Shown: in pieces, positions 39,236-48,633 of the stretch
Layout of the letters: each line of letters opens with the position of its first letter
Numbering within the stretch: position 1 is the first letter of the stretch
NCBI GenBank assembly: GCA_964651475.1
Contig: CAZYXV010000010.1
Coordinates: forward strand, 62,001-126,000
Reading direction: 5' to 3'
Source of the DNA: JBGSMF01 sp964651475
Lineage (GTDB): Bacteria; Chloroflexota; Anaerolineae; Fen-1058
Length of the DNA stretch: 64,000 nt
Notes under the pieces: generated by a model
Told to the model about the DNA's origin: nothing
Seen by the model: only the letters and a program-made list of their open reading frames with translations
Database searches by the model: none
Made by a program: the position numbers and the translations under genes

Positions 39236-41983
39236 ATGCCAAAACGTACCACTCGTAAGCCCTCATCAGCCCCGCCCGTAGAAAACTATCGCTACCCCGA
39301 GGCCCACAGCCTGCTGCGTCCCGATGTAGGCACGCAGGCGCAGTTTCGCAAGAAAAAGCCGCCGCAGATCTATCGCTATGATTCATCGCTCGCGCCTGTG
39401 CTAGAGTGGGATGGCGGCAACCCGGCGCGCGAACTGGGCGAATGGCTCATTGGCCTGATGCGTGATCCGAAGAGCTTTGCCGAACCCGCAGCCGTGCACC
39501 AGTTCAAAGATGCGCGCGGCAACGTTGTTGCCAGCGTGCAGAGCTTGCCAGAAGCAGCCGACTTGCTGGCACGGATTTCTGGGCCGTTCCTTAATTGGGC
39601 CGGCAAGGCTGAGCGGCTATCTTTCGATGTGCCCACACTGCCACTATTCGTTCACGAGCGACTCTCTACCAAGGCGGTTTTGGAAACCCTCAAGGGCCAC
39701 AAGCGTGACAAGCAGATTTCAATGTTCGATCTGTTTGGTGACCCGCAGCACTCGATTCACGACCAGGTGCTGCGCGCCTACGAGCATGCCAATGGCTGGA
39801 CTAATCGCCTGGTGCTAGGCGATTCGCTGGTGGTGATGAACTCGTTGCTGCAATATGAAGGGTTGGGCGGTCAGGTGCAAATGATTTATATGGACCCGCC
39901 GTATGGAGTAAAGTTTGGTAGCAACTTTCAGCCCTTTGTGCGCAGGCGCGATGTAAAGCACAACGAAGATGACGACTTGACACGCGAGCCAGAGATGGTC
40001 AAGGCATACCGCGACACGTGGGAACTGGGACTACATTCTTACCTGACCTATATGCGCGACCGGCTACTAGTGTGCCGTGATTTGCTTGCGCCAAGCGGCA
40101 GTATCTTTGTGCAGATTGGTGACGAGAATGTTCACCATGTCCGTGAAGTGATGGATGAAGTGTTTGGATCAGAAAATGCTATATCAATCATCGCATACAG
40201 AACATCTAGTCCTCTAGGTGCTAGTGGGCTTCCTGGAGTCTGCGACTATATTTTGTGGTATGCACGAGATCGTTCTCGACTCAAATCCCGCCAATTATTT
40301 GAACAAAAAGAAATTGGTGACGGAACCGAATATACGTGGGTTGAAGAGCCAACCGGTGTTCGACGCAAGATGACACTTGAAGAGCGTGAACGTCCGCATA
40401 CTCTGCCTACTGACTGGAAGATTTTTGCTAGAGGAGCACTTTACTCATCGGGCTATACTCCGACGTGCATTTATGATTTTGAATTTGATGGCCACGTTTA
40501 TTCTACTTCCAAGAAAAGCTGGCGGACGAATAAACAAGGCATGGAAACCCTGATTCAGAACAACCGATTAATACGAATTGGTGAACTACCTTATTTTGTG
40601 CAGTTTCACTATGATTTCCCGTTTCAGCCCATAAACAACCTTTGGGCCGATACCCGTGCGGCCTTAAGTAAGCAATATGTTGTTGAGACATCATTCGTAA
40701 TAATCCAACGCTGTATTCTCATGACCACCGACCCTGGCGACCTGGTGCTCGACCCGACCTGCGGCAGTGGCACTACGGCTTATGTGGCCGAGCAATGGGG
40801 ACGGCGCTGGATTACGATTGATGTGAGCCGCGTGCCGCTGGCCTTGGCGCGGCAAAGATTGCTCACAGCGACATTCCCGTTTTATGAATTGAAGGACGAG
40901 TCACGCGGCCCGGCGGGAGGCTTTGTCTACAAGCGCAAGCAAAATAGCAAGGGTGAAGAAGTTGGCGGTATTGTGCCGCACATCACACTCAAGTCTATTG
41001 CTCAAAATGAACCGCCCGAAGAAAAAGTGCTGGTAGATCGACCCGAAGAACTGGGCAAGGTCACGCGTGTCACTGGGCCGTTTACGTTTGAGGCGACCAT
41101 TCCCACGCCGGTGGATTGGGAAGGCGATGGGCAAGAAGACAGTGGTGCGGAAGCGGCGCAAAGCTATGGCTCGTTTGTTGATCGCATGTTGGAAGTGCTG
41201 CGCAAATCACCCGTGCTGCACGTGGGTGGCGGTAAGACCGTGACGCTGGCAAATGTGCGCCTGCCGGCCAAGACGCTGGCCTTATCAGCAGAAGCTCTCG
41301 TTGGCGAAACAGGCAAAGGGAAAGGGCAGCTCGTCGCCATCGTCTTTGGGCCAGAAAACGGCGCCGTGAGCGAAAAGTTGGTCTATGAAGCCGCACGTGA
41401 AGCCCACGCTAAAAGTTACTCGCATTTGTACGTGATCGGCTTTGCCATCCAACCCAACGCACGCGAATTGGTGGAAAAGTGCGATGCGGCGGTGGGTGTG
41501 CCGGCCACGTATATCCAGGCCACGCCTGATCTGATGATGGGCGACCTGCTCAAGAATATGCGCTCCAGCCAGATTTTCAGCGTGTGTGGCTTGCCAGAAA
41601 TCAAGATTCACCCTGTAAAAGTCAAACATGCTACACCTGACACACCCAAACAATATCAAGTCGAGCTGCTTGGCCTGGATGTATTTGATCCCGCCACAAT
41701 GGAGGTAGAGCATCGCCACGGCAACGATGTGCCAGTGTGGCTCCTAGACACTGATTACAATAATCTGTGTTTCCACGTTGGCCAGGCCTTCTTCCCGCGC
41801 ACGGCGGCGTGGGATGCGCTTCAGCGCGCGCTCAAAGGCGTGTATGAAGATTCGGTATGGGATCACCTGGCCGGCACGCTCAGCGAGCCATTCGAGGCGG
41901 GCGAGTATGGGCAGGTGGCGGTCAAAGTGATTGATGACCGAGGGAATGAATTGCTGGTAGTTAAAAGTCTTGAGGAGGTCTAG
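39236..41983 (+). CDS. DNA methyltransferase of a type III-like restriction system (Mod)
   Basis: 915 residues. Catalytic motif IV is MIYMDPPYGVKFGSNF (about residue 220) and the SAM-binding FxGxG-like motif I is LDPTCGSGTTAYVAEQWGRR (about 505), i.e. motif IV before motif I, the beta-class order of Mod and M.EcoP15-type N6-adenine enzymes. A target-recognition region lies between (about 310-490); base composition falls there, which suggests shuffling of that segment. About 350 further C-terminal residues are unusual and may contact the partner subunits. AGGAG precedes the ATG; the nuclease gene follows after 3 bp. Confidence 0.9.
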   Translation: MPKRTTRKPSSAPPVENYRYPEAHSLLRPDVGTQAQFRKKKPPQIYRYDSSLAPVLEWDGGNPARELGEWLIGLMRDPKSFAEPAAVHQFKDARGNVVASVQSLPEAADLLARISGPFLNWAGKAERLSFDVPTLPLFVHERLSTKAVLETLKGHKRDKQISMFDLFGDPQHSIHDQVLRAYEHANGWTNRLVLGDSLVVMNSLLQYEGLGGQVQMIYMDPPYGVKFGSNFQPFVRRRDVKHNEDDDLTREPEMVKAYRDTWELGLHSYLTYMRDRLLVCRDLLAPSGSIFVQIGDENVHHVREVMDEVFGSENAISIIAYRTSSPLGASGLPGVCDYILWYARDRSRLKSRQLFEQKEIGDGTEYTWVEEPTGVRRKMTLEERERPHTLPTDWKIFARGALYSSGYTPTCIYDFEFDGHVYSTSKKSWRTNKQGMETLIQNNRLIRIGELPYFVQFHYDFPFQPINNLWADTRAALSKQYVVETSFVIIQRCILMTTDPGDLVLDPTCGSGTTAYVAEQWGRRWITIDVSRVPLALARQRLLTATFPFYELKDESRGPAGGFVYKRKQNSKGEEVGGIVPHITLKSIAQNEPPEEKVLVDRPEELGKVTRVTGPFTFEATIPTPVDWEGDGQEDSGAEAAQSYGSFVDRMLEVLRKSPVLHVGGGKTVTLANVRLPAKTLALSAEALVGETGKGKGQLVAIVFGPENGAVSEKLVYEAAREAHAKSYSHLYVIGFAIQPNARELVEKCDAAVGVPATYIQATPDLMMGDLLKNMRSSQIFSVCGLPEIKIHPVKVKHATPDTPKQYQVELLGLDVFDPATMEVEHRHGNDVPVWLLDTDYNNLCFHVGQAFFPRTAAWDALQRALKGVYEDSVWDHLAGTLSEPFEAGEYGQVAVKVIDDRGNELLVVKSLEEV

Positions 41984-41986
41984 GCT

Positions 41987-43021
41987 ATGCTGCGAGTTGA
42001 CCGCCATACCAAAAAACTCAAGCGACTCGACCAACGTTCCGTGCCTGAAGCGGGCTTTAAGGAGCGTTACGATATTCAGCAGATGATCTGCAACAGCCCG
42101 GATGCCTTTTTCGCAGAGATGGGCGAAACACTACTGCTCATCGGGCAAGAGGTGCGTCCTGCGGATTTCGTTGAGGATCGAATTGACTTGATATCTATTG
42201 ATCAGCACGGAGCCGTTGTGGTCATTGAACTGAAACGGGGAACTGACAAGTTGCAACTGCTACAGGCGCTTACTTATGCTACCATGGTATCCAAATGGGA
42301 TCGGGAGCGATTGATTGCTGAGCGAGTCAAATTAGCTGCCAAATCCACTGAGGAAGCCTCGGAAGAGGTCGAGCAGTTCTTGCTGGAAGACATTGCCGAA
42401 CTCAACCAGTCCCAACGTGTTGTACTGGTGGCCGAAGACTATGACTATGAGGTTCTGGCCACAGCCGAATGGCTTACGGAAAACTATAGCATGGACATTC
42501 GCTGCTATCGCCTGGCCCTTTCAGCAGATAATGAATCCGAATTCTTGACGTGCACGTGCATCTACCCACCGCCAGAGATTACGCAGCATGCCACGCGGCG
42601 CGGCCGGCTGCGTGGTGTGCAGCCAGTCGAGTACGCCGATTGGGAAGATGCACTCAAGGGAGTGGACCAGGCCATTGTCGAGTTTTTCAGACAAGAGTTG
42701 TCCGGCAGGCAGGCCGAAGCTTATTTACGCGACCGTGCGCTCTATTACCGTCATCATGGCAAGCGCCGATGGACAGTGGCGGCGCGTCCTAATAGAGCGT
42801 ATGTGTGGCAAACCGGACATTTCAATGATGACGAGGCATTTTGGATCAACCAGATTGGCTCACACATTGAGCTCAAACTCGTCAATAGTGGCCATGATGT
42901 ACGATTCTATCTGGCGTCAGCGCAGGATTTTGCCCATTTTTTGGATGCTATTCACAACAAGCTGACCGGCGTGGAATTTATTGTCGCCAATGAAACGCCT
43001 AGTGCCGGGAGTAACACATGA
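41987..43021 (+). CDS. NucS/DUF91-like PD-(D/E)xK nuclease in the restriction-like operon
   Basis: 344 residues. The catalytic core is RIDLISIDQHGAVVVIELKR (about 65-85): Asp, then E-x-K, with GQEV and LQLLQALTYATMV around it, as in NucS/EndoMS and related DUF91 nucleases. The C-terminal 170 residues (RPNRAYVWQTGHFNDDEAFW) look like a separate binding domain with a DUF4268-like feel. GAGGAGG precedes the ATG. The stop overlaps the helicase start (ATGA), so all three proteins are made together. Classical type III systems have no such third gene. Confidence 0.78.
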   Translation: MLRVDRHTKKLKRLDQRSVPEAGFKERYDIQQMICNSPDAFFAEMGETLLLIGQEVRPADFVEDRIDLISIDQHGAVVVIELKRGTDKLQLLQALTYATMVSKWDRERLIAERVKLAAKSTEEASEEVEQFLLEDIAELNQSQRVVLVAEDYDYEVLATAEWLTENYSMDIRCYRLALSADNESEFLTCTCIYPPPEITQHATRRGRLRGVQPVEYADWEDALKGVDQAIVEFFRQELSGRQAEAYLRDRALYYRHHGKRRWTVAARPNRAYVWQTGHFNDDEAFWINQIGSHIELKLVNSGHDVRFYLASAQDFAHFLDAIHNKLTGVEFIVANETPSAGSNT

Positions 43022-46000
43022 GCGGTTACGAAGTTCCCGAACCCATTCTCAATTCACCCTACGAGGAGCCGCTTTACTATTGGAATCTTGAAGAAGGCTT
43101 GCCTCCTGAACAGCGCGATGGCCGCCGGCCGGCGGGCTATTTCTACCGGGACCCCAAGGCCTCTCTCAGCACCAGCGAGCACGAAGCGAGGGGGCTGTGG
43201 GAAGAACTTGTCACCGTCAACCTCATTCGCCAGCGACTAGGCGAATGGCGTTCCCTGGCATTGCGCGGCGAGGGTGGCGTTACCCGCACCACGCAAGAGT
43301 TGCTCAATTACTGGCAGCGCGAAGGGCGACAGCATCGCTTGTTCTTTGCTCAACTCGAAGCAGCTCAGACTATCATTTTTCTCACCGAAGCGCGAGCTGA
43401 TTTTTTACAGGGTATCGAGATTCCGTTCGATGAACCTGGCGTAGATGCCCAGGCCGAGGGATTTAAAGCCTTTCGCCGCTACGCTTGCAAGATGGCAACC
43501 GGCACCGGCAAGACAACCGTGATGGGCATGCTGGCGGCGTGGAGCATCTTGAACAAAGTGAATAATCGCAGCGATGGCCGCTTTTCTGAGGCTGTGCTGG
43601 TGATTTGTCCCAACGTTACTATTCGCAACCGATTGGGTGAACTTGATCCCGCACGCGGCGAAGCCAGCCTCTATCGTACCCGTGACCTGGTATCGCCTCA
43701 CCTGATGCCTGATTTGACCAAGGGCCGGGTACTGGTAACCAACTGGCACGTCTTTGAGCCACAGGGCGCACAAAGCGGCGGCGTGAGCGCCAGGGTGAAC
43801 AAATCGGGCGTGGCCATCCGCACACGCGAAACCATCACAATTGGGACCAAAACTACTACCGCACGTGGGAGACGCTATCTCACGCTTGAAGAACTCGACC
43901 GCCAGGTTGCGGCGGGCTTGTTGACGATATTGAGCGAAGACCGGGATAGCCAGGGACACCTGACCAAAGTCGCTGTTGAGTCAGTCAAGTACATCGAGAG
44001 CGACACCGCGTTGGTTCATCGCGTGCTGGGCCGTGACATTGGTAGCAAGCAAAATCTGCTTGTCTTCAACGACGAAGCGCACCACGCTTATCGCATTCGC
44101 CGCCCAGAACCGGATGAAGTTGAAGAACTGGAAATCTTTGGCGAAGAAGAAGAAAGCGCAGAATTTTTCAAAGAGGCCACTGTGTGGGTGGATGGACTGG
44201 ATAGGGTCAATAAAGTCAACGGCATCAATTTTTGCGTTGACCTATCAGCCACACCATACTACCTGGGCCGGGTAGGACAAGACACTAACCGTGTTTTTCC
44301 TTGGGTAGTGTGCGACTTTGGCCTGACCGATGCAATTGAATCCGGCTTGGTCAAGATTCCACAATTGGCTGTACGCGATACGACGGGCCACGACATGCCA
44401 GGCTACTTTAACGTTTGGCGCTGGATTCTGACCAAATTGACTCCGGCTGAGCGGGGGGGCAAAAAGGGCAGTGCAAAACCCGAAGCGATTCTAAAGTGGG
44501 CGCACACGCCGATTGCCCTGCTTGGCGGATTGTGGGAACAATTGCGACAGGAATGGGAACAACACTGCGACGACCCTCGCCCACCTGTGTTTATCCTGGT
44601 CTGCAAAAATACCAAGATCGCCAAAGTGATTTATGATTGGCTGGCTGAGGACAAGTCTCCCACTGGAGTGCCAAGTGCAGGTATTGCCGGTTTTCGCAAC
44701 ACAAATGGCAATACATACACCATCCGGGTGGACTCGAAGGTAGTTCAAGAGACCGACACTGGCGAGGCCAAGAGCGATGAATCCAGGTGGATGCGTCTGA
44801 CACTTGACACGGTTGGCAAGATCAATTGGCCACGCGATTCACAGGGACAGCCAATTTATCCTGAAGGGTTTGAAGAACTGGGTCAAAAGTTGAATCGTCC
44901 CCTACACCCGCCAGGGCGTGATGTGCGCTGCATTGTCAGTGTGGGCATGCTCACCGAAGGGTGGGACTGCAACACCGTCACACACATTGTTGGGCTGAGA
45001 CCATTTATGTCGCAACTGTTATGTGAGCAGGTAGTCGGGCGTGGACTGCGACGAACAAATTACGATGTGAGCGAGGATGGCAAACTCACTGAGGAAGTCG
45101 CCAAAATTTTCGGCGTGCCTTTTGAAGTAATCCCTTTCAAGATCAATCCCACTGGGGCTGCGCCGCAGCCGGTCAAACGTTACCATGTTCACGCTATACC
45201 TGAAAAGGCCTCCTACGAAATCAAGTTTCCTCGTGTCCAGGGCTATCGGCAGGCAATTCGCAACCGGGTGACAGTGGATTGGAATCTGGCTCCGCCGCTC
45301 ATCCTTGACCCGCTGAATATCCCGCCCGAAGTGCAGATGAAGGCTGTGATGCCAAATAACCAGGGGCGGCCATCCTTGATCGGCCCTGGCCGATTGGTAA
45401 GCGTTGATCTCAACCCTTATCGCTCAGGTCGCCGCGTACAAGAACTAGTCTTTGAGCTGGCTAAAGACCTGACCCGCGATTACGTCAAGCAACCAGGCTG
45501 CCAGGTACCGCCGCATGTGCTCTTTCCGCAGATCGTTACAATTGCCAGGCATTACCTCAAGGAAAAAGTGACCGTTATCCAGCCCATGAGCCTACTCGAC
45601 GTGTTTCTCTCGCCTTACTATGGTTGGGTGATTGAGCGGCTGGTGGAAGCGATTCAGCCTGATACCTCACAAGGCGAAGTGCCCGAGTTGCCATTGTACG
45701 AGGTTAGCCGGGGAGCCGGCTCTACGGGGGACGTGGACCTATGGACAAGCCGTGATGTGCGCGAGGTGGTTCACTCTCACTTGAACTATATGATTGCTGA
45801 CACGAAACAATGGGAGCAATCGGCGGCCTATACCATTGATACACATCACGGTGTGGAAGCGTTTGTCAAGAATGCCGGACTGGGGTTTGCTATCCCCTAC
45901 CTGTACAACGGGCAGATGCACGATTACGTCCCAGACTTTATTCTACGCCTCAAATCTGCACCTGATTACTATCTGATCCTGGAAACAAAAGGCTACGACG

Positions 46001-46155
46001 AGCTCGCTGACATCAAAACCCAGGCAGCCCTGCGATGGGTGAATGCCGTCAATGCCGATGGGCAATATGGTCACTGGGATTATGCCATTGCCCGCAAGCC
46101 GGAGGAGGTGCGGCAGAGAATTGATGTGGCGATAAGTGGTGTAGACGCTGCCTGA
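43018..46155 (+). CDS. helicase-nuclease restriction subunit (type III Res-like)
   Basis: 1045 residues. SF2 helicase: Walker A MATGTGKTTVMGMLA (about 160), DEAH-like box LLVFNDEAHHAYR (about 345), motif III DLSATPYY and motif VI LLCEQVVGRGLRRTNYDV (about 675). Near the C-terminus VPDFILRL...YLILETKGYDE is a PD-(D/E)xK nuclease motif (about 970-995), the usual place in Res subunits. ATP-driven translocation and cleavage of unmodified DNA is expected with the upstream methyltransferase. Confidence 0.92.
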   Translation: MSGYEVPEPILNSPYEEPLYYWNLEEGLPPEQRDGRRPAGYFYRDPKASLSTSEHEARGLWEELVTVNLIRQRLGEWRSLALRGEGGVTRTTQELLNYWQREGRQHRLFFAQLEAAQTIIFLTEARADFLQGIEIPFDEPGVDAQAEGFKAFRRYACKMATGTGKTTVMGMLAAWSILNKVNNRSDGRFSEAVLVICPNVTIRNRLGELDPARGEASLYRTRDLVSPHLMPDLTKGRVLVTNWHVFEPQGAQSGGVSARVNKSGVAIRTRETITIGTKTTTARGRRYLTLEELDRQVAAGLLTILSEDRDSQGHLTKVAVESVKYIESDTALVHRVLGRDIGSKQNLLVFNDEAHHAYRIRRPEPDEVEELEIFGEEEESAEFFKEATVWVDGLDRVNKVNGINFCVDLSATPYYLGRVGQDTNRVFPWVVCDFGLTDAIESGLVKIPQLAVRDTTGHDMPGYFNVWRWILTKLTPAERGGKKGSAKPEAILKWAHTPIALLGGLWEQLRQEWEQHCDDPRPPVFILVCKNTKIAKVIYDWLAEDKSPTGVPSAGIAGFRNTNGNTYTIRVDSKVVQETDTGEAKSDESRWMRLTLDTVGKINWPRDSQGQPIYPEGFEELGQKLNRPLHPPGRDVRCIVSVGMLTEGWDCNTVTHIVGLRPFMSQLLCEQVVGRGLRRTNYDVSEDGKLTEEVAKIFGVPFEVIPFKINPTGAAPQPVKRYHVHAIPEKASYEIKFPRVQGYRQAIRNRVTVDWNLAPPLILDPLNIPPEVQMKAVMPNNQGRPSLIGPGRLVSVDLNPYRSGRRVQELVFELAKDLTRDYVKQPGCQVPPHVLFPQIVTIARHYLKEKVTVIQPMSLLDVFLSPYYGWVIERLVEAIQPDTSQGEVPELPLYEVSRGAGSTGDVDLWTSRDVREVVHSHLNYMIADTKQWEQSAAYTIDTHHGVEAFVKNAGLGFAIPYLYNGQMHDYVPDFILRLKSAPDYYLILETKGYDELADIKTQAALRWVNAVNADGQYGHWDYAIARKPEEVRQRIDVAISGVDAA

Positions 46156-46253
46156 AGAATGCACTATACGGAGTATTGTGCTGGAATCGCGTTTTCTGAA
46201 GGCGATTTGACGTAATTTCTTGCGAGGAATGACAACCGTTAAATCGCTCCGGC

Positions 46254-46294
46254 AAAAAGGCATTTTTCGCTTACGAAGCGAGAAGCGCCTTTTT
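46254..46294. terminator. hairpin terminator after the restriction-like operon, joined to a recombinase remnant
   Basis: AAAAAGGCATTTTTCGCTT, ACG loop, AAGCGAGAAGCGCCTTTTT: a long stem with A/T ends. Its right arm is continuous with the 3' end of recombinase remnant B, and the same AAGCGCCTTTTT junction occurs behind tRNA-Pro at 5585-5596. Confidence 0.75.
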
Positions 46295-46626
46295 ATTTCG
46301 CCAGCCTTTCTACCGCCGCCCTTTGATCCGCCATGGTGCTGCGTGGTCGCAGAACGACCATCCCGCGCCGTTGTGCCTGCCTGGCGGCAGCCAGGTTAAT
46401 GTTCTCGCGGCTACCGCCCGCGAAGCGTGTGGATGGCCCGGCCTGCCGCGCGTACCCCGCTTGGCGCAGGCGGGATGCCCAGTATGCGTCATACCTCCGA
46501 TGACGTGATTGCCTCGCCGCGCTGACCAATCTACCTGGCGGCAGATAGGTGAAAAGATGCTTGTCGTTGACCTGGATAGGGTGGGGGCGTACTCAGGTGG
46601 GGATTGGCCAGCAGCGTCACAATCGT
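46283..46626 (-). pseudogene. tyrosine recombinase remnant B
   Basis: Fragments of the 49935-50825 recombinase in the same order and strand: C-terminal AAVERLAK, a scrambled middle, GEAITS and the box-I segment. No continuous frame. The box I to box II interval has the same 147-bp deletion as remnants A and C. The fic promoter begins where similarity ends. Confidence 0.75.
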
Positions 46627-46673
46627 ATTCCCTGCACGCGCGGGGGTGAACCGTACCCATCGTTGTTCGTAAA

Positions 46674-46703
46674 TTGGCAAGGCATGTATGGATGGTGTAT
46701 AAT
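46674..46703 (+). promoter_or_regulatory. fic promoter
   Basis: TTGGCA (46674-46679), 18-bp spacer, TATAAT (46698-46703), 60 bp before the fic ATG. The whole block is duplicated near 49136-49166. Confidence 0.65.
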
Positions 46704-46764
46704 CCAACCAAATAAAAAGCGCGCTCGCGCGAGGATTCAAGGGGAGGAATTGCAGGAGTAACAG

Positions 46765-47808
46765 ATGTGGTCATTTCGAAACAATCGCTTGCTTGAGCCA
46801 GTTGATGTGACTGTAGCCAATCTGATGGCCGCATTGGGGCGCTATCAGGGCCGGCAAGAATTATATCAACACCAGGTTCCCCAAGTGCTGGAGACGTTAC
46901 GCCAGGTAGCAATTGTCGAATCCACCGAGGCATCTAACCGCATTGAGGGCATCGTCGTCCCGCCGCATCGCCTCAAAGCATTGATGGCCCAGGCCACTCC
47001 CGAAACTCGCTCCGAAAGCGAGATCGCCGGTTACCGCGACGTTCTGGCGCGGATTCACACCGGCCAGCTTGCTGTGCCGATCACGCCCGATTCCATCTGT
47101 GCTATGCACGCCGATATGTATGCCTATTTGCCCGGCGAGGGAGGCAAGTGGAAGCAGCGCGACAATGTAATCCGGCAAACGCTTCCCGACGGGCGCGAAG
47201 TGGTGCGCTTTGTACCCCTGCCGGCCGATGAAACGCCTGACGCGATGGAAGAATTATGCCATCACCTGGCGTCCACGTGGGAAAGCGAACAGTTGGATAA
47301 GCTGCTGGTTATCAATGCTTTCATCCTCGACTTTTTGTGTATCCATCCCTTTACGGACGGCAACGGGCGCATGGCGCGGCTGCTGACATTGATGCTGCTT
47401 TATGCCGCTGGCTATGAGGTTGGGCGCTACATCAGCCTGGAGCGCGTCATCGAGCAAACCAAGGAAACCTATTACGAGGCGCTGTGGAAATCGAGCAATC
47501 GTTGGGAGACCGGGCAGCACGATATGACGCCCTGGCATCAATACAGTCTCAGCGTCATTGTGTATGCCTATCGCCAGTTTGAAGACCAGGTAGGTGGACT
47601 GGTGGCCGCTCCAGGAGCCAAAGGGCAGTCAGTGCGCACAACTATCGAGACATTTGCGGCCGGGCAGACGTTTACCATTACTGACCTGGAACGGATGTGC
47701 CCAACCGTAAGCCGGGCGACTATACGGCGAGTGCTGGAGGAATTGCGCGAGCAAGGGCAGGTACAATGCCTGGGCACTGGCCGCTCGGCACAGTGGCGAA
47801 AAGTCTAA
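46765..47808 (+). CDS. fic: Fic-domain protein, class II (N-terminal inhibitory helix), wHTH C-terminus
   Basis: 347 residues. The catalytic loop is HPFTDGNGRMARLL (about 192-205), the canonical HPFx(D/E)GNGR for AMP transfer. An inhibitory motif SNRIEG (about residue 53) fits (S/T)xxxE(G/N), so the enzyme is autoinhibited. The C-terminal ~70 residues form a winged helix (TITDLERMCPTVSRATIRRV). Such proteins AMPylate or de-AMPylate host targets and often regulate themselves. AGGAG precedes the ATG. It follows restriction genes but has its own promoter. Confidence 0.93.
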   Translation: MWSFRNNRLLEPVDVTVANLMAALGRYQGRQELYQHQVPQVLETLRQVAIVESTEASNRIEGIVVPPHRLKALMAQATPETRSESEIAGYRDVLARIHTGQLAVPITPDSICAMHADMYAYLPGEGGKWKQRDNVIRQTLPDGREVVRFVPLPADETPDAMEELCHHLASTWESEQLDKLLVINAFILDFLCIHPFTDGNGRMARLLTLMLLYAAGYEVGRYISLERVIEQTKETYYEALWKSSNRWETGQHDMTPWHQYSLSVIVYAYRQFEDQVGGLVAAPGAKGQSVRTTIETFAAGQTFTITDLERMCPTVSRATIRRVLEELREQGQVQCLGTGRSAQWRKV

Positions 47809-47861
47809 ACGCGCTCATGAGCACGTTTAACGTGCTCATGATGGGTAGGATGAGCGCGTTT
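47807..47861. repeat. nested double palindrome at the fic 3' end
   Basis: Outer arms AAACGCGCTCAT (47807-47818) and ATGAGCGCGTTT (47850-47861) enclose inner arms CATGAGCACGT (47816-47826) and ACGTGCTCATG (47830-47840); the arms overlap by 3 bp on the left. No T-run. It may form two alternative hairpins. Confidence 0.8.
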
Positions 47862-47888
47862 GTGCAGTAACCACAAACGGAGAATATC

Positions 47889-48236
47889 ATGTCCCTGATA
47901 GAGAATCTGGAGCGTGACGGATGGCAAGATTTTTTCCAGAATAGCTTCCGCTATACGCTCAGGATACTGGAAGAGGATCGCTTCAGACAGGTAGGCAGTT
48001 CTGTGGATGATTTGAGAAGTTGGCTTACTGCGGGTGGGGTTGCGAGGGTTCGCCGCCATCTCGACGAGCAAATGGAAATGCGTCGGTTCTCTCCCGCCCG
48101 GACGGCAGCCGTGATCAATTACCTAGAGCGGCTGGTACAGGAAAATCAGGGGGCGCTTCTGGAGCTGATAGCCGAGGGGATTATTCCAGACTGCCCTACT
48201 CGTTGCCCCTCTGTTCTATCCACTCTGTTGGCGTGA
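47889..48236 (+). CDS. hypothetical helical protein, 115 aa
   Basis: GGAG precedes the ATG. The protein is charged and helical (IENLERDGWQDFFQNSFRYT, AAVINYLERLVQENQGALLE) with no recognised domain. It overlaps the 3' end of the PIN toxin gene on the other strand by 41 bp. Possibly part of the fic unit. Confidence 0.5.
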   Translation: MSLIENLERDGWQDFFQNSFRYTLRILEEDRFRQVGSSVDDLRSWLTAGGVARVRRHLDEQMEMRRFSPARTAAVINYLERLVQENQGALLELIAEGIIPDCPTRCPSVLSTLLA

Positions 48237-48633
48237 ACGTTGGAATAACAGCCCGGCAGCGATCCAACATCTCCTCATCCCAGGTGACCAATGTAGCCTG
48301 GCATAGCTCAGCCACCGCAGCATAGATCGAATCTGCGCCTCTGAGACGATGTGCAATAGCAATCTGCGCCGCTTGGTGAGCCAGGGGCAATTCAATCGCG
48401 ACCAAGCGCATATCAGGGAAGTCTTGAACCAGCGTGATAATTTCTCCAGCCAGCGCCTCATCGCCGGTGGGCCTGGCAATCGCCGCCGCGCACTCGGCCA
48501 GAACAAGGGTAGGGCAAAACACCGTTACGGCCAATGCTTGCACCCGTTGCAAAAACTGGCGGCTGGCAGCATAGTGCTCTTCCTCGACTCGCGCGGCCGC
48601 GACAAAGACACTGGCATCTATGGTGCAATTCAT
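48196..48633 (-). CDS. PIN-domain toxin (VapC-like)
   Basis: 145 residues. PIN acidic residues: Asp in TIDASVFVAA, Glu in LVLAECAAAI, Asp in LRGADSIYAAVAE and Asp in VTWDEEML. VapC toxins are Mg-dependent RNases acting on tRNA or rRNA. The start at 48633 overlaps the stop of the antitoxin gene (ATGA), the usual toxin-antitoxin arrangement. Confidence 0.88.
   Translation of the reverse strand: MNCTIDASVFVAAARVEEEHYAASRQFLQRVQALAVTVFCPTLVLAECAAAIARPTGDEALAGEIITLVQDFPDMRLVAIELPLAHQAAQIAIAHRLRGADSIYAAVAELCQATLVTWDEEMLDRCRAVIPTFTPTEWIEQRGNE

Noticed and set aside
37208..46155. BREX or DISARM defence system
   Set aside because: No pglZ, brxC, drmA/drmB or similar genes; the gene set is a methyltransferase, one small nuclease and a Res-like helicase.
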